Positions 24,631 through 32,921 of a stretch of DNA of 64,000 bases are shown here, in pieces. The stretch covers positions 124,001-188,000 of the forward strand of contig NZ_BSVC01000005.1 in assembly GCF_030269905.1 (NCBI RefSeq). The letters run 5' to 3'. Source of the stretch: Pelosinus sp. IPA-1 (lineage in GTDB: Bacteria; Bacillota; Negativicutes; DSM-13327). The notes below the pieces were generated by a model. The model saw nothing but the letters and a program-made list of their open reading frames with translations, did no database searches and was not told where the DNA came from. Made by a program: the position numbers and the translations under genes. How positions within the stretch are numbered: the stretch's first letter is position 1; every line of letters begins with the position of its first letter.

Positions 24631-25056
24631 TTATGCGTTATAACCGCCCTCGATTTTTATATCAGGTAACTTATCTTTTTTCTGTTTAAGAATTAACTCA
24701 AATGTGCCTGTACCTTCGACATGGCCATAATCTTCTGTATAATCCACTACAAATGCGTTAGGGAAGCTAAACTTTCTAACCATTTGGTCGGCAGCGATTA
24801 CTTCCACTGTTAACTTGCGGTAGCAATCCGCCTTTTCGGCAGGAACTAAAGACCAGGTAGCAATCTTCATAGTATCATCAGCATTGCCACCATCAACGGC
24901 CGCCAAAATCTTTCCACTAATCGTAATCGTCGCTCCTAAATCAGTAGATCGCGCATTAGAATCAATGGGTATATCTGTTTTAAACTGTACTGTTTTAATA
25001 CTAGCCTTTGGTAAATCAATTGTTTCATTTCCTTCAATTTTTACGTTAAAGCCCAT
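24631..25056 (-). CDS. Tube-type protein (Hcp-like), copy 2
   Basis: A 141-residue protein. The frame opens at a TTG at 25065, but the ATG at 25056 follows AAGG by ten bases and gives the same N-terminus (MGF.VKIEG) and length as the paralogue 35 bases upstream. The two share long blocks: DSNARSTDLG, KIATW, VPAEKADCYRKLTVE and FVVDYTEDYGH. It is a small beta-rich protein of the size of Hcp or phage tail-tube proteins, encoded just after the sheath gene. Homologues in Bacillales are often called membrane-associated protease 1, with no evidence of protease residues here. I assign it as an inner-tube subunit by order and size. Confidence 0.65.
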   Translation of the reverse strand: MGFNVKIEGNETIDLPKASIKTVQFKTDIPIDSNARSTDLGATITISGKILAAVDGGNADDTMKIATWSLVPAEKADCYRKLTVEVIAADQMVRKFSFPNAFVVDYTEDYGHVEGTGTFELILKQKKDKLPDIKIEGGYNA

Positions 25057-25090
25057 TCCTATCAATCCTTTCCAGCAAAATTATTTTAAT

Positions 25091-25516
25091 CTACGCTGAG
25101 TAACCACCCTCAACCTTAACATCCGGCATTTTGTCTTTCTTTTGCTTCATGTGAAGGTAAAAGGTTCCTACTCCGTCTTCATGGCCGTAGTCTTCTGTGT
25201 AATCGACTACAAATGCATTGGGGAAGGAGACTTTTCTTACTACCTGATCGGCAGCAATCATCTCAACGGTAAGTTTCCGGTAACAATCTGCTTTCTCAGC
25301 CGGCACTACCGACCAAGTTGCAATTTTCATTGTTCCATCTGCCTCTTCGCCGCCCACCGCTGCCAATATTTTACCTGTCACAATAATAGATGTCCCCAAG
25401 TCGGTAGACCTCGCGTTAGAGTCATTAGGAGTGTCTGTTAAAAACTTAACGGTTTCAATACTTTTAACTCCTAATTCAATGTTTTCCTGTCCTTCAATTT
25501 TGAGTCTAAATCCCAT
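25091..25516 (-). CDS. Tube-type protein (Hcp-like), copy 1
   Basis: A 141-residue protein, very similar to the next gene (see 24631-25056). It starts MGFRLKIEGQENIELGVKSI and ends KKDKMPDVKVEGGYSA. There are no membrane segments or catalytic motifs. Position immediately after the sheath candidate and duplication parallel the two tube subunits of many contractile injection particles. An upstream hairpin (25572-25594) lies in the gap from the sheath gene. Ribosome site: GAGGCATCC before ATG. Confidence 0.65.
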   Translation of the reverse strand: MGFRLKIEGQENIELGVKSIETVKFLTDTPNDSNARSTDLGTSIIVTGKILAAVGGEEADGTMKIATWSVVPAEKADCYRKLTVEMIAADQVVRKVSFPNAFVVDYTEDYGHEDGVGTFYLHMKQKKDKMPDVKVEGGYSA

Positions 25517-25571
25517 AAGGATGCCTCCTGTTTTTTAGATTAGGTATTATAATTCGGCCTCAAAACCATAT

Positions 25572-25594
25572 GTTTGAGACCGGATACCTCAAAC
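25572..25594 (-). other. Small hairpin between sheath and tube genes
   Basis: GTTTGAG (25572-25578) pairs with CTCAAAC (25588-25594). It lies 56 bases upstream of the first tube gene. No U-run follows, so it may be an RNA-processing or stability element. Confidence 0.35.
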
Positions 25595-25612
25595 TTGCTT
25601 TTTATTGTGCAG

Positions 25613-27787
25613 TTATGCTTTGCCTGCTACAGTTTTGGTAATTTGTACTTCTAGATTTTTTATATTGCCATTGAAAGTAAGATCAATGTTACAAAGTCCA
25701 CTTTTATCATCTATGGCATAATTAATATCATCGCCCTCTTGAATAATCGAGTTGATATATCCGCGGGTAGATAGCCATGCACTTTTTTGACTGTTTGGAT
25801 TTTTGCTGAAGAAATGTACAATATTGTCTTGTTTAAAATCATTACTGTTAAAACGAAGAATTCTTTCAATGTAGGTGCTGACAGTTGTCTTATAGACCGA
25901 ATCAAAGTCATCTCCATCACTTGCAAGGCTCCTGGCTTTATATACCGTAATTTTTTTAATATCTTTTCCCTGTACTTGGGCGTTTTCTGAAGAAAATATG
26001 AAACCGAAGTTCCTTCTGTTTATGGCATTTTTAATATTATTTGTAAATCCAGAGATTTCTTTGGCCAGTGTAGTCGTAACCCTAAGGGCATTATCAGCAG
26101 ATTCAAGGTCAAAGCGCACACCTGGATAGGATTTATTAACGCTTTTAAAGGATGACCGTAAGAAGTCAGGGCATTGGCACGCTGCAGTAAGGCCGGCAGC
26201 CACATAAGAACTTCCAATATACACGCCTTCAATCCAAAGCTTCATAATGTTTTCTTTTTCTTTGGATAGCTCAGCCGCACCAAGATCATTAACGGTCATC
26301 TTATTGTCAAGAACAACTCCTGATTTGTCTTTCGGTATAATGGTGAAATTCGGTACACAAGGAATGGCGTATTCACTATAATCCTTGCGCATCAGAGTTG
26401 AGCACTTATCAATAAATCGATCGATTCCTGCGGTGGCAACATAATTAAAGGTGGTTTCTTCCCGACACTCAAAGCTGAAGAAAGTTTGAATTTTATAGTC
26501 TTTTACTGCGTTTAGCAGCATTACCAATGATTCCATGGTATTGACTTCTTGGCGGTCATTATTATTGTCATTTCCTTTGAACCGTTCTCTGCTTAACCGA
26601 GTTTTAGCAGCAACTTCCATACTTACCGAAGGTACAATAGCAAACCAGATGGTATTCGTGAAATCATTTTTTGCATTTACAGTATTCAAAAAGGTGTCTA
26701 GACGAGGAAGGTTATTGCTTTTCACCGTCATATCCAATTTTGCATTGGTTACCAGCAAACTAGGCTGCATCCCCTTGTTTTTCACGGCATATTGTTCGAA
26801 GAACATTTTGACCCCGATAATCTTTTCTACAAGAGGTTTAACTGTTTTAATAAAATCATCTTTTGCATTCTTATAAAATTCTAGATACGTATTATAATTT
26901 TGTACTTCTGTTGGTACATCAACTTCACTTTGAATTGTGGAAGGCAGTGGGCAGAACGTTCTGACCACTAAGCTTTTCACATAACTTGAAGGTCCTTCAG
27001 TGATCGCCTCATAATCTTCTTCAAATGCTGTAATTAGTCCGATATTGGCTTTATCATCCAATACCGCCAAAGCCGTACTTTCGCTTTTCGGAGCTTCAAT
27101 GATTTTGAGCTCACCATTGTCTCCCATACTGAGCACACCAATTTGCAGTGGCTCATTGCTGCCTTTGCCATCACCGGCACCTAATAATAATCGTGTTTTT
27201 ATATCTTCGATTGCTAGAGGCAGCATAGCCATAACATTGTTGTAATTTGCACTGGCTTCTTCAAACATATAGTTTAATTTGTCACCCATATCCAGCTTTT
27301 TGGGATCGCCATCATCTAATGCCTCATATTGATTGTACTGATAGTTAATTTCTTTTCTAGATTGACGAATATCATCCATCACCTTTTTAGGTGAAATCAT
27401 ATCTAACAGGTTTTCAAATTTGAAGTCCACATTTGGAGTTCCTTGTGCACTTTTTGCATCAATCAGAGTCATCAGCATTTTTAGGAAATCATTTTGTTTG
27501 GTAATAGGAATTTCAGTAATGCAATTGTCGGGAATATTCTCTGGTTTCTTCAATGTGTACAGCACTTTCTGATTGGCTGCATTGTAAAAAGAATAAATGA
27601 CTGGTGAAAACTTATCCAAAAATTCATCAAAACTCTTGACTAGTAGTGTCTCATTTATTTCTTTGATTTTCTCATCACTCAGGCTCTCTAAACCTTTCGT
27701 ATCACCAATCACGGTGATAAGATCCAGTTTTTCTGGATTAATTTCCTCAAATAAGATGGTTCGATTTGTCTGTTCAATTGTTTCCAT
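25613..27787 (-). CDS. Contractile-sheath candidate (TssC-like)
   Basis: A 724-residue soluble protein. There is no signal peptide. The middle has sheath-type stretches (NDFTNTIWFAIVPSVSMEVA; IDRFIDKCSTLMRKDYSEYA; AGLTAACQCPDFLRSSFKSV). The C-terminus (SVYKTTVSTYIERILRFNSN, AWLSTRGYINSIIQEGDDIN, and IDLTFNGNIKNLEVQITK) looks like the beta-handshake end of phage/T6SS sheath proteins. It is larger than VipB or phage gp18. It stands directly before two tube-type genes, the standard order. I consider a sheath role likely but not proven by sequence alone. No separate TssB-like small subunit was recognised, so a one-protein sheath is suggested. Confidence 0.65.
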   Translation of the reverse strand: METIEQTNRTILFEEINPEKLDLITVIGDTKGLESLSDEKIKEINETLLVKSFDEFLDKFSPVIYSFYNAANQKVLYTLKKPENIPDNCITEIPITKQNDFLKMLMTLIDAKSAQGTPNVDFKFENLLDMISPKKVMDDIRQSRKEINYQYNQYEALDDGDPKKLDMGDKLNYMFEEASANYNNVMAMLPLAIEDIKTRLLLGAGDGKGSNEPLQIGVLSMGDNGELKIIEAPKSESTALAVLDDKANIGLITAFEEDYEAITEGPSSYVKSLVVRTFCPLPSTIQSEVDVPTEVQNYNTYLEFYKNAKDDFIKTVKPLVEKIIGVKMFFEQYAVKNKGMQPSLLVTNAKLDMTVKSNNLPRLDTFLNTVNAKNDFTNTIWFAIVPSVSMEVAAKTRLSRERFKGNDNNNDRQEVNTMESLVMLLNAVKDYKIQTFFSFECREETTFNYVATAGIDRFIDKCSTLMRKDYSEYAIPCVPNFTIIPKDKSGVVLDNKMTVNDLGAAELSKEKENIMKLWIEGVYIGSSYVAAGLTAACQCPDFLRSSFKSVNKSYPGVRFDLESADNALRVTTTLAKEISGFTNNIKNAINRRNFGFIFSSENAQVQGKDIKKITVYKARSLASDGDDFDSVYKTTVSTYIERILRFNSNDFKQDNIVHFFSKNPNSQKSAWLSTRGYINSIIQEGDDINYAIDDKSGLCNIDLTFNGNIKNLEVQITKTVAGKA

Positions 27788-27820
27788 TTTGCTAGTCCTC
27801 TCTCTCAGCAGTTTTTATTT

Positions 27821-27942
27821 TATCCGATGACTAACCGCTCTTAGAATCCCATCTTCAAGTAGGAATTCAGAGCGGCAAGGCCCCTGGATAAGTGGGACTA
27901 AGATTCAGGTGGAACACGCCATCTAAATCAAGTCTTCTTTAT
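27821..27942 (-). repeat. Dispersed repeat family 2, copy within the injection operon
   Basis: On the minus strand it begins AAGAAGACTTGATTTAGATGG and ends TAGTCATCGGATAA, matching copies at 44544-44777 and 46933-47077. It fills the gap between the VWA and sheath genes. The inner part differs (the inverted GGAGT-ACTCC arm of the other copies is partly decayed here). Confidence 0.75.
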
Positions 27943-27949
27943 GAAAACG

Positions 27950-29716
27950 CTAATTACACGTTTCAGCTGACTTAACGCTTTTATAATGCAACTCGATTTC
28001 CGCTATATTGTCGGGAAAGGTTACATAGATTTTGTCGCCATAGTGCAGAATATATTTTTGATTTTTACAGATCAAGTTCTGCCCCACCACAATGGTACAC
28101 TCCGACTTATGAGACAATATAATCGTCTTATCAATTCCCGGTGAAAACCATACTTTTTCACCTTCTGTCAGACCTTGATCGGCATTTAGTGTGTGGAGCA
28201 TATCAAACAAACTAATCTTCTTCTGATGGTTAACATCTTGCAATAGTATTGTCAGTGGTGGAACCTCATCGTCCTCCCCCTGCTTCCACTTCAAATAATA
28301 GGCATTGATTTTTCCCGTAAATCTAGGCTTAGGTCGCTTTTCTCGATAATAGATGAGTACCGATATTATAAGGATAAGTAGGACGATTGCCACCTTGTCC
28401 CAATCGACAGCAGCACCAACATTGACTTCTACACTCTTTATCATGACGTTATAAAATTTGTTGTCAGCCTGCACGCTATAGGAATATTTTCCCTTGCTAG
28501 GAAAGGCATGTTTTACCTCCCACCCATTATCAGTAGCTTGCATCGGAATTTTTACTTCTTCCTGGGTATCCAAATTCTTAATAATAGCCGTTGCTGTAAA
28601 GGTACTGTAAAACTTTTTATCAACAATCGACTGATCAAGATTACTATCAATAAGATTTGCTTTCAGCAATATGGATTGACCACTTCTCGGTTGGCTTTCT
28701 ACTTGGGCTTCGCCTTTTAAGTCATAATACAAGAGCATATTTACTTTAATGACATCATTCGGCGAACTTTTAAAACGAATTTTCACTTCTTGCTGCTCAG
28801 GTTGTACTATTTTTACCGTAGAATAATATTGGGTGTTAAAAAAGCTAATATTCCTCGACCCACTAAATACTTGAGTCTCTTTCAAAGCGGATGATGATAA
28901 GAAAATAATATTCCCTTCAGCAACATGATAATAGGGCAATTTAATACTTATTTCCTGTGTATCACCAGTAGCCGTAACCGCCGCGATGGGAACAAAACGC
29001 GACTTAGAGGTTAGTGTGAAAATGCTATTAAAAATTTCTAGAAGTTCTTGAGGAATGTTGGCAACATAACTGGACGCACCTGTCTTATTGGCAATGTCCT
29101 CAAGTAATGCAATATCAACACCATTACGCCCCATAGCTACAGTGTAGATAGGTACACCTTGGGCAGCGGCTTGCTCAACTACATAGTTGATATCATTCCT
29201 AGAGTCAGTCGCTGTACGCTGATTCCTTGTAGGATCAATATCAATCTCACCATCAGTCAGTAATACAAGACAAGACTTTCTGCCTGAGTTATCTTTATTT
29301 AGAATTTCCCAGCCCTTTTTAAGCCCTAGACCGATATCTGTTCTTCCTGCACGCCCAATCGTATCAAGACTTCTTTTAAAAGTTTCTTTATCTTTATCAC
29401 TGGATATTTCAGTTAATGGAGTTTCTCCTTCGATAATATCGTTATAAGCTACAAAGCCTATTCGTGTTCGTTTTGAATAACTAATATCGGTAAAAAGTTT
29501 TACCATTTCCATACTGATTTTATCTTTATCTGTCTCATTCATTGAATAACTGGTGTCTAATACAAATACGACATCCATATTTTCAGTATCTGTATTTATA
29601 TTTTGAGCCGAAATATTATTACCGAGAAAAATAAAATTGCATATCAATAACACAATAAAAATAATGACGTATTTTGAGATATTCTTATTATTTAAAATCT
29701 TCCTTCCTCCTTTCAT
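27950..29716 (-). CDS. Membrane-anchored VWA-domain protein
   Basis: A 588-residue protein. An N-terminal hydrophobic signal-anchor (VIIFIVLLICNFIFLG) is followed by a VWA domain with a full MIDAS: DTSYS near residue 54, GRAGRTDIG, and LLTDGEIDI. A long Ig-like/beta region follows, then a second membrane segment (VAIVLLILIISVLIYYREK) and a cytoplasmic beta-rich C-terminus (IVVGQNLICKNQKYILHYGD) that resembles an FHA-like sandwich. It is the first gene of the cluster. The ATG at 29716 has a poor ribosome site. An AGGAGG lies inside the frame before an ATT codon, so the true start may be a few codons later. It is likely part of a cell-envelope platform or trigger. Confidence 0.75.
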   Translation of the reverse strand: MKGGRKILNNKNISKYVIIFIVLLICNFIFLGNNISAQNINTDTENMDVVFVLDTSYSMNETDKDKISMEMVKLFTDISYSKRTRIGFVAYNDIIEGETPLTEISSDKDKETFKRSLDTIGRAGRTDIGLGLKKGWEILNKDNSGRKSCLVLLTDGEIDIDPTRNQRTATDSRNDINYVVEQAAAQGVPIYTVAMGRNGVDIALLEDIANKTGASSYVANIPQELLEIFNSIFTLTSKSRFVPIAAVTATGDTQEISIKLPYYHVAEGNIIFLSSSALKETQVFSGSRNISFFNTQYYSTVKIVQPEQQEVKIRFKSSPNDVIKVNMLLYYDLKGEAQVESQPRSGQSILLKANLIDSNLDQSIVDKKFYSTFTATAIIKNLDTQEEVKIPMQATDNGWEVKHAFPSKGKYSYSVQADNKFYNVMIKSVEVNVGAAVDWDKVAIVLLILIISVLIYYREKRPKPRFTGKINAYYLKWKQGEDDEVPPLTILLQDVNHQKKISLFDMLHTLNADQGLTEGEKVWFSPGIDKTIILSHKSECTIVVGQNLICKNQKYILHYGDKIYVTFPDNIAEIELHYKSVKSAETCN

Positions 29717-29729
29717 TTCCAGTTATTAA

Positions 29730-29774
29730 CTTTATTCTGTTTGCATAGAATAAAGTATTTTGGTAAAGTTTACC
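29730..29774 (-). promoter_or_regulatory. Leader palindromes upstream of the VWA gene
   Basis: Two inverted repeats lie in the 60 bases before the first gene. CTTTATTCT (29730-29738) pairs with AGAATAAAG (29747-29755), and GGTAAAGTTTACC (29762-29774) is a palindrome around one base. Both are candidate operator or leader-RNA structures controlling the cluster. Confidence 0.4.
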
Positions 29775-29775
29775 T

Positions 29776-29856
29776 CCCCCTAAAGGTATAGAATGTAAAA
29801 AAAAAACCATTTTTTATAGTTTTTTTAGCAAAACCATCTCTACCAAAAGGTATAGA
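29776..29856 (-). promoter_or_regulatory. Repeated TCTATACCTTT boxes upstream of the cluster
   Basis: TCTATACCTTTAGGGGG (29776-29792) and TCTATACCTTTTGGT (29842-29856), both read on the minus strand, are direct repeats about 65 bases apart. The same box (ATCTACACCTTTTAGGGG) lies in both MITE-like copies (997-1013 and 5302-5319), and a related TCTATACCTTTTGC at about 759-772. It could be a regulator-binding site for the injection-system genes. The stretch 29857-29972 shows nothing else I can support. Confidence 0.35.
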
Positions 29857-29972
29857 CGGCAACAAATCTCACCAAAAATCACGTTATACACTGTTCTTTC
29901 GACATTAATCTACTTTTTATAAAAATAAACAACTTACTGTCATAGTTGCTATTTGAAAGACCTCTATTATCA

Positions 29973-30016
29973 GAAAAAAAACGCTCTATTAAGAAGAAAA
30001 TCTCCTTAATAGAGCG
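29973..30016 (-). terminator. Intrinsic terminator of the cotJ operon
   Basis: CGCTCTATTAAG (29982-29993) pairs exactly with CTTAATAGAGCG (30005-30016) and is followed on the minus strand by TTTTTTTT. It lies just after the cotJC stop. Confidence 0.9.
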
Positions 30017-30028
30017 GTCCTTAATTTT

Positions 30029-30622
30029 CTATTTTTCTCTATCACAGCCACACCACATATTTTTCTTACTCATATGTTCCTGTACATCATTCAAACATTC
30101 GCCAAATCGTTGGAAATGAACGACTTCTCTTTGCCATAAAAAGCGCAGCATATCTTTTACGCAAGGATCATTCGTCATCTGAATAAGGTGCTCGTAAGTA
30201 ACGCGCGCTTTTTGTTCTGCTGCCATATCTTCTGTTAAATCTGCAATTGGATCGCCAAGACAGGCAATATATTTTGCTGACCACGGTACCCCATTGGCAT
30301 CTGTCCAGAATAGTCCGTGATTATGTTGTACATACTGACCACCCCAACCAGCCTCTTCATAATCCTTAGGACTAGCCCCATCCGTTAATTTATATACTAA
30401 GGCCGCTATCATTTCCATATGGGCCATTTCTTCTGTACCGATATCAGTAAGTAACGCTATCGATTTATCCGTGGGCATAGAATATCGTTGATTCAAATAT
30501 CGTAAAGATGCGCCTAACTCACCATCTGGTCCACCATATTGAGTAACTACTAGCTTGGCAAAAGCTACGTCAGGACAAGTAACTGTTACGGGGTGCTGTA
30601 AACTTTTTTCATATATCCACAT
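30029..30622 (-). CDS. cotJC: CotJC, spore-coat manganese-catalase-like protein
   Basis: A 197-residue CotJC. It starts MWIYEKSLQHPVTV, the standard CotJC opening, with a GGGGGAA box about eight bases before the ATG, so this start is chosen over the longer frame from 30706. The ferritin-like manganese-catalase fold carries metal ligands in LTDIGTEEMAHMEMIAALVY, in EQKARVTYEHLI and in REVVHFQRFGE. CotJC is an inner spore-coat protein that may detoxify peroxide. It is last in cotJA-cotJB-cotJC, and the terminator follows 13 bases on. Confidence 0.92.
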   Translation of the reverse strand: MWIYEKSLQHPVTVTCPDVAFAKLVVTQYGGPDGELGASLRYLNQRYSMPTDKSIALLTDIGTEEMAHMEMIAALVYKLTDGASPKDYEEAGWGGQYVQHNHGLFWTDANGVPWSAKYIACLGDPIADLTEDMAAEQKARVTYEHLIQMTNDPCVKDMLRFLWQREVVHFQRFGECLNDVQEHMSKKNMWCGCDREK

Positions 30623-30638
30623 TATGCGATTCCCCCAT

Positions 30639-30896
30639 CTATAGTTCCCATGGCCATGGACCTTGTGACCATTGCCATGGTTCTTTGGAATATCCGCCAA
30701 AACCAAAATTTAAAAGCGGTCCATATTCATCTTCATACGCTTTTTTATGTTTTTTTAACATCTCAGCAGCACAATTAAAATCATTGATTGCATCCCTATC
30801 CATAGGATGGGTGTCTAAAAATAAATTAAGCTCTAACGCAACAAACTGTATCTCCTGAATCTTTTTTAACATACTAAATTGCTGTGTACAACTCAC
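30639..30896 (-). CDS. cotJB: CotJB, spore coat protein
   Basis: An 85-residue CotJB. A GTG start at 30896 (VSCTQQFSMLKKIQEIQFV) has GGAGGTG six bases upstream; the frame is open to 30941 but without a better site. Family features are LELNLFLDTHPMDRDAINDF, a helical core, and a Pro/Trp-rich end (KEPWQWSQGPWPWEL). It is needed for CotJC incorporation in Bacillus. It lies 16 bases before cotJC. Confidence 0.9.
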   Translation of the reverse strand: MSCTQQFSMLKKIQEIQFVALELNLFLDTHPMDRDAINDFNCAAEMLKKHKKAYEDEYGPLLNFGFGGYSKEPWQWSQGPWPWEL

Positions 30897-30915
30897 TTTT
30901 TTCACCTCCAACGTT

Positions 30916-31149
30916 TCAATTGGGTATAGGATACACACCATACAATTCAGGGAATAATGTTCCTTTCATCAAAGCCTCTTGAGGACAGAAGGCGTCATCA
31001 TAACTTTGCCATAAAACATACGCATGGGCTAGTAGCATTCCACTATGTCCATTTTGACCGTTACAATTCCACATTTCTTTCTTTACTCTCTCCGGTTCTT
31101 CTTGGTCCTCTATCTCTTCAACCCATTTTATATCTTCATCCTGATTCAC
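30916..31149 (-). CDS. cotJA: CotJA, spore coat-associated protein
   Basis: A 77-residue CotJA. The C-terminal half matches the family: LAHAYVLWQSYDDAFCPQEA, then LMKGTLFPELYGVYPI. The N-terminus is acidic. The start is GTG with GGAGGG eight bases before. It is the first gene of the three-gene cotJ operon, known to be expressed in the mother cell of sporulating Bacillus. The presence of all three genes indicates that the host makes endospores. Confidence 0.88.
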   Translation of the reverse strand: MNQDEDIKWVEEIEDQEEPERVKKEMWNCNGQNGHSGMLLAHAYVLWQSYDDAFCPQEALMKGTLFPELYGVYPIPN

Positions 31150-31228
31150 TGATCCACCCTCCTCATCACTAACTTACTGTATCTTATGTAATAGGCCATA
31201 TTTATGTGACTTTACAAAAAAAATCTGA

Positions 31229-31510
31229 TTATTGCCCGGATGTTGGCATAATCAGAAAGGCGAGTATATATAATGCTATGCCGGCCCCACGATAGAAGGC
31301 CAGTAAGGCCCAAATGAAACGAATCAAACTTACATCAATACCTGTAAAATTGCTAACTCCTGCGCATACACCTAGCAGCATACCATGGTTCGGATCAAGG
31401 GCTAATGATTTATGCAATGCACCACTCATGCCTCCTATATCCCCTTGAAAGAACTGCCAAACAGTCAGTCCACTCACTAAATAAGCTCCTATACGTAATA
31501 TTCCAAACAC
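31229..31510 (-). CDS. PspC-domain membrane protein
   Basis: A 93-residue protein with an N-terminal hydrophobic segment (GILRIGAYLVSGLTVWQFF) and a C-terminal PspC domain: LLGVCAGVSNFTGIDVSLIR, then two segments AFYRGAGIALYILAFLI. PspC proteins regulate envelope-stress responses. It starts with GTG after AGGAGGTGG. It lies between the cotJ and ftsW-like genes, with no other Psp gene nearby. Confidence 0.85.
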   Translation of the reverse strand: MFGILRIGAYLVSGLTVWQFFQGDIGGMSGALHKSLALDPNHGMLLGVCAGVSNFTGIDVSLIRFIWALLAFYRGAGIALYILAFLIMPTSGQ

Positions 31511-31563
31511 AACCTTACCACCTCCTATTATCTTTTATTATTACCAAGTTTACATTTTCTAAT

Positions 31564-31593
31564 CAAAAAGAGATAGTTTTATAACTACCTCTT
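31564..31593 (-). terminator. Intrinsic terminator of the ftsW/spoVE-like gene
   Basis: AAGAGATAGTT (31568-31578) pairs with AACTACCTCTT (31583-31593) with one mismatch. It is followed on the minus strand by TTTTTGATT. Confidence 0.65.
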
Positions 31594-31598
31594 ATCAC

Positions 31599-32789
31599 TT
31601 ACTTAATTCTATTTAGATTTCTAGCTTGTCTAGCCTTTTTTAACCGGATATCTCGACTCGGATCGGATTCTATTACAGGACCTTGTGGCAATGCCCGATC
31701 AGCTTGCCGCCCTACATTAAGCAAAATGCCAATTGCCGTTAGATTCACGATTAAGGATGTTCCACCAAAACTAATAAAGGGTAAAGGTACACCAACGACG
31801 GGTAACAAACCTGAAACCATTGCAATGTTAATGACAGCCTGTCCCGAAACCAAAACTATGCTGCCCATCGCTAGCATTTTACCCAATCCATCTGGAGCTT
31901 TTAGTGCAATCTTGCCGCCATAAAAAGCTAATAATGCAATCAGTGACAATACTACAAACGCACCTACAAACCCCATTTCCTGACACAATACGGCAAAGGC
32001 AAAATCCGTATGGGCCTCAGGCAAATAATGAAACTTACTCGATCCCATACCAAATCCTGTCCCCCAGAATCCACCTGAACCAATAGCCAGTAAGCCTTGC
32101 ACCGTCTGATAACCAATCCCTTGCTGATAGGCCCAAGGATTAATCCATGCAGCAATCCGTTCTGCACGATAAGCAGCTGCAAAGGTGGCATATACAAATA
32201 AGGAAGCACCAAGTCCTAGCAAAATAAATACTTGTTGTTTAGGTAGCCCTGCGAGAATATATAGAATAAGACACACACCTACGATAATGACTGCCGTCCC
32301 CATATCTGGTTGTTTTAATACCATAACTCCCAGTATAATTGCAATGTAGAAAGGTACAGATAACAAGGTAATTCTGCGTTTACGATCGATTAAAGGCCCT
32401 AAATGAACCGCTGTTATCATCAGTCCTGTCAATTTGGCAAGTTCTGAGGGTTGAAACTGAAAACCAAGGTTTAGCCAACGCCGAGCACCATTTACTTGCA
32501 CGCCAACAAAATGTACCGCAATTAATAAACATACTGTCACCAACATTAATGGTCCTAGCAACCGATTCAAACGGTGATAGTCAATCCGACTCATCATCAT
32601 CATCGCAATTATACCAATACCAAAGGTCATAATATGCCGTTTTAGATAATAATAGCCATCTCCCACTGTTTGACCTGCTTCTACGAAGCTTGCACTAAAA
32701 ATATTAACTGTGCCAATAAGGAATAATAATAGGGTAATGCAAATAACAGCTTCTGTGCTACTTCTCCACAATCTTGATAACTTACTCAT
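31599..32789 (-). CDS. FtsW/RodA/SpoVE-family glycan polymerase/flippase
   Basis: A 396-residue protein with about ten membrane segments. Family signatures include VNGARRWLNLGFQFQPSELA, LKQPDMGTAVII, YQTVQGLLAIGSGGFWGTGF and VGVPLPFISFGGTSL. SEDS proteins polymerise peptidoglycan during division (FtsW), elongation (RodA) or spore-cortex formation (SpoVE). The sequence alone does not decide which. The neighbourhood of the cotJ operon hints at SpoVE, and the typical Firmicutes second FtsW is also possible. Confidence 0.88.
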   Translation of the reverse strand: MSKLSRLWRSSTEAVICITLLLFLIGTVNIFSASFVEAGQTVGDGYYYLKRHIMTFGIGIIAMMMMSRIDYHRLNRLLGPLMLVTVCLLIAVHFVGVQVNGARRWLNLGFQFQPSELAKLTGLMITAVHLGPLIDRKRRITLLSVPFYIAIILGVMVLKQPDMGTAVIIVGVCLILYILAGLPKQQVFILLGLGASLFVYATFAAAYRAERIAAWINPWAYQQGIGYQTVQGLLAIGSGGFWGTGFGMGSSKFHYLPEAHTDFAFAVLCQEMGFVGAFVVLSLIALLAFYGGKIALKAPDGLGKMLAMGSIVLVSGQAVINIAMVSGLLPVVGVPLPFISFGGTSLIVNLTAIGILLNVGRQADRALPQGPVIESDPSRDIRLKKARQARNLNRIK

Positions 32790-32921
32790 TTTATTTCTCC
32801 TTCACGACTCTCTACCCCTATTATACAAAATTAATTCTTCATACCCAATAACCAATTTGCCATACCATGAATAATATATAAGGAAATAACACTCATAAAC
32901 TGGGATAATCGAGGTGAGCAC

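Noticed and set aside
24631-25516. Membrane-associated protease
   Set aside because: The name used for homologues has no support here: no membrane segment and no catalytic motif.
6970-29716. A prophage or prophage remnant
   Set aside because: No terminase, portal, capsid, integrase or lysis gene; regulatory FHA/PP2C, VWA and chaperone genes are not phage features.
6970-29716. Canonical T6SS
   Set aside because: No recognisable TssJ, TssL, TssM, TssK, ClpV or TssB. Only sheath, tube, VgrG, PAAR and the regulatory domains correspond.
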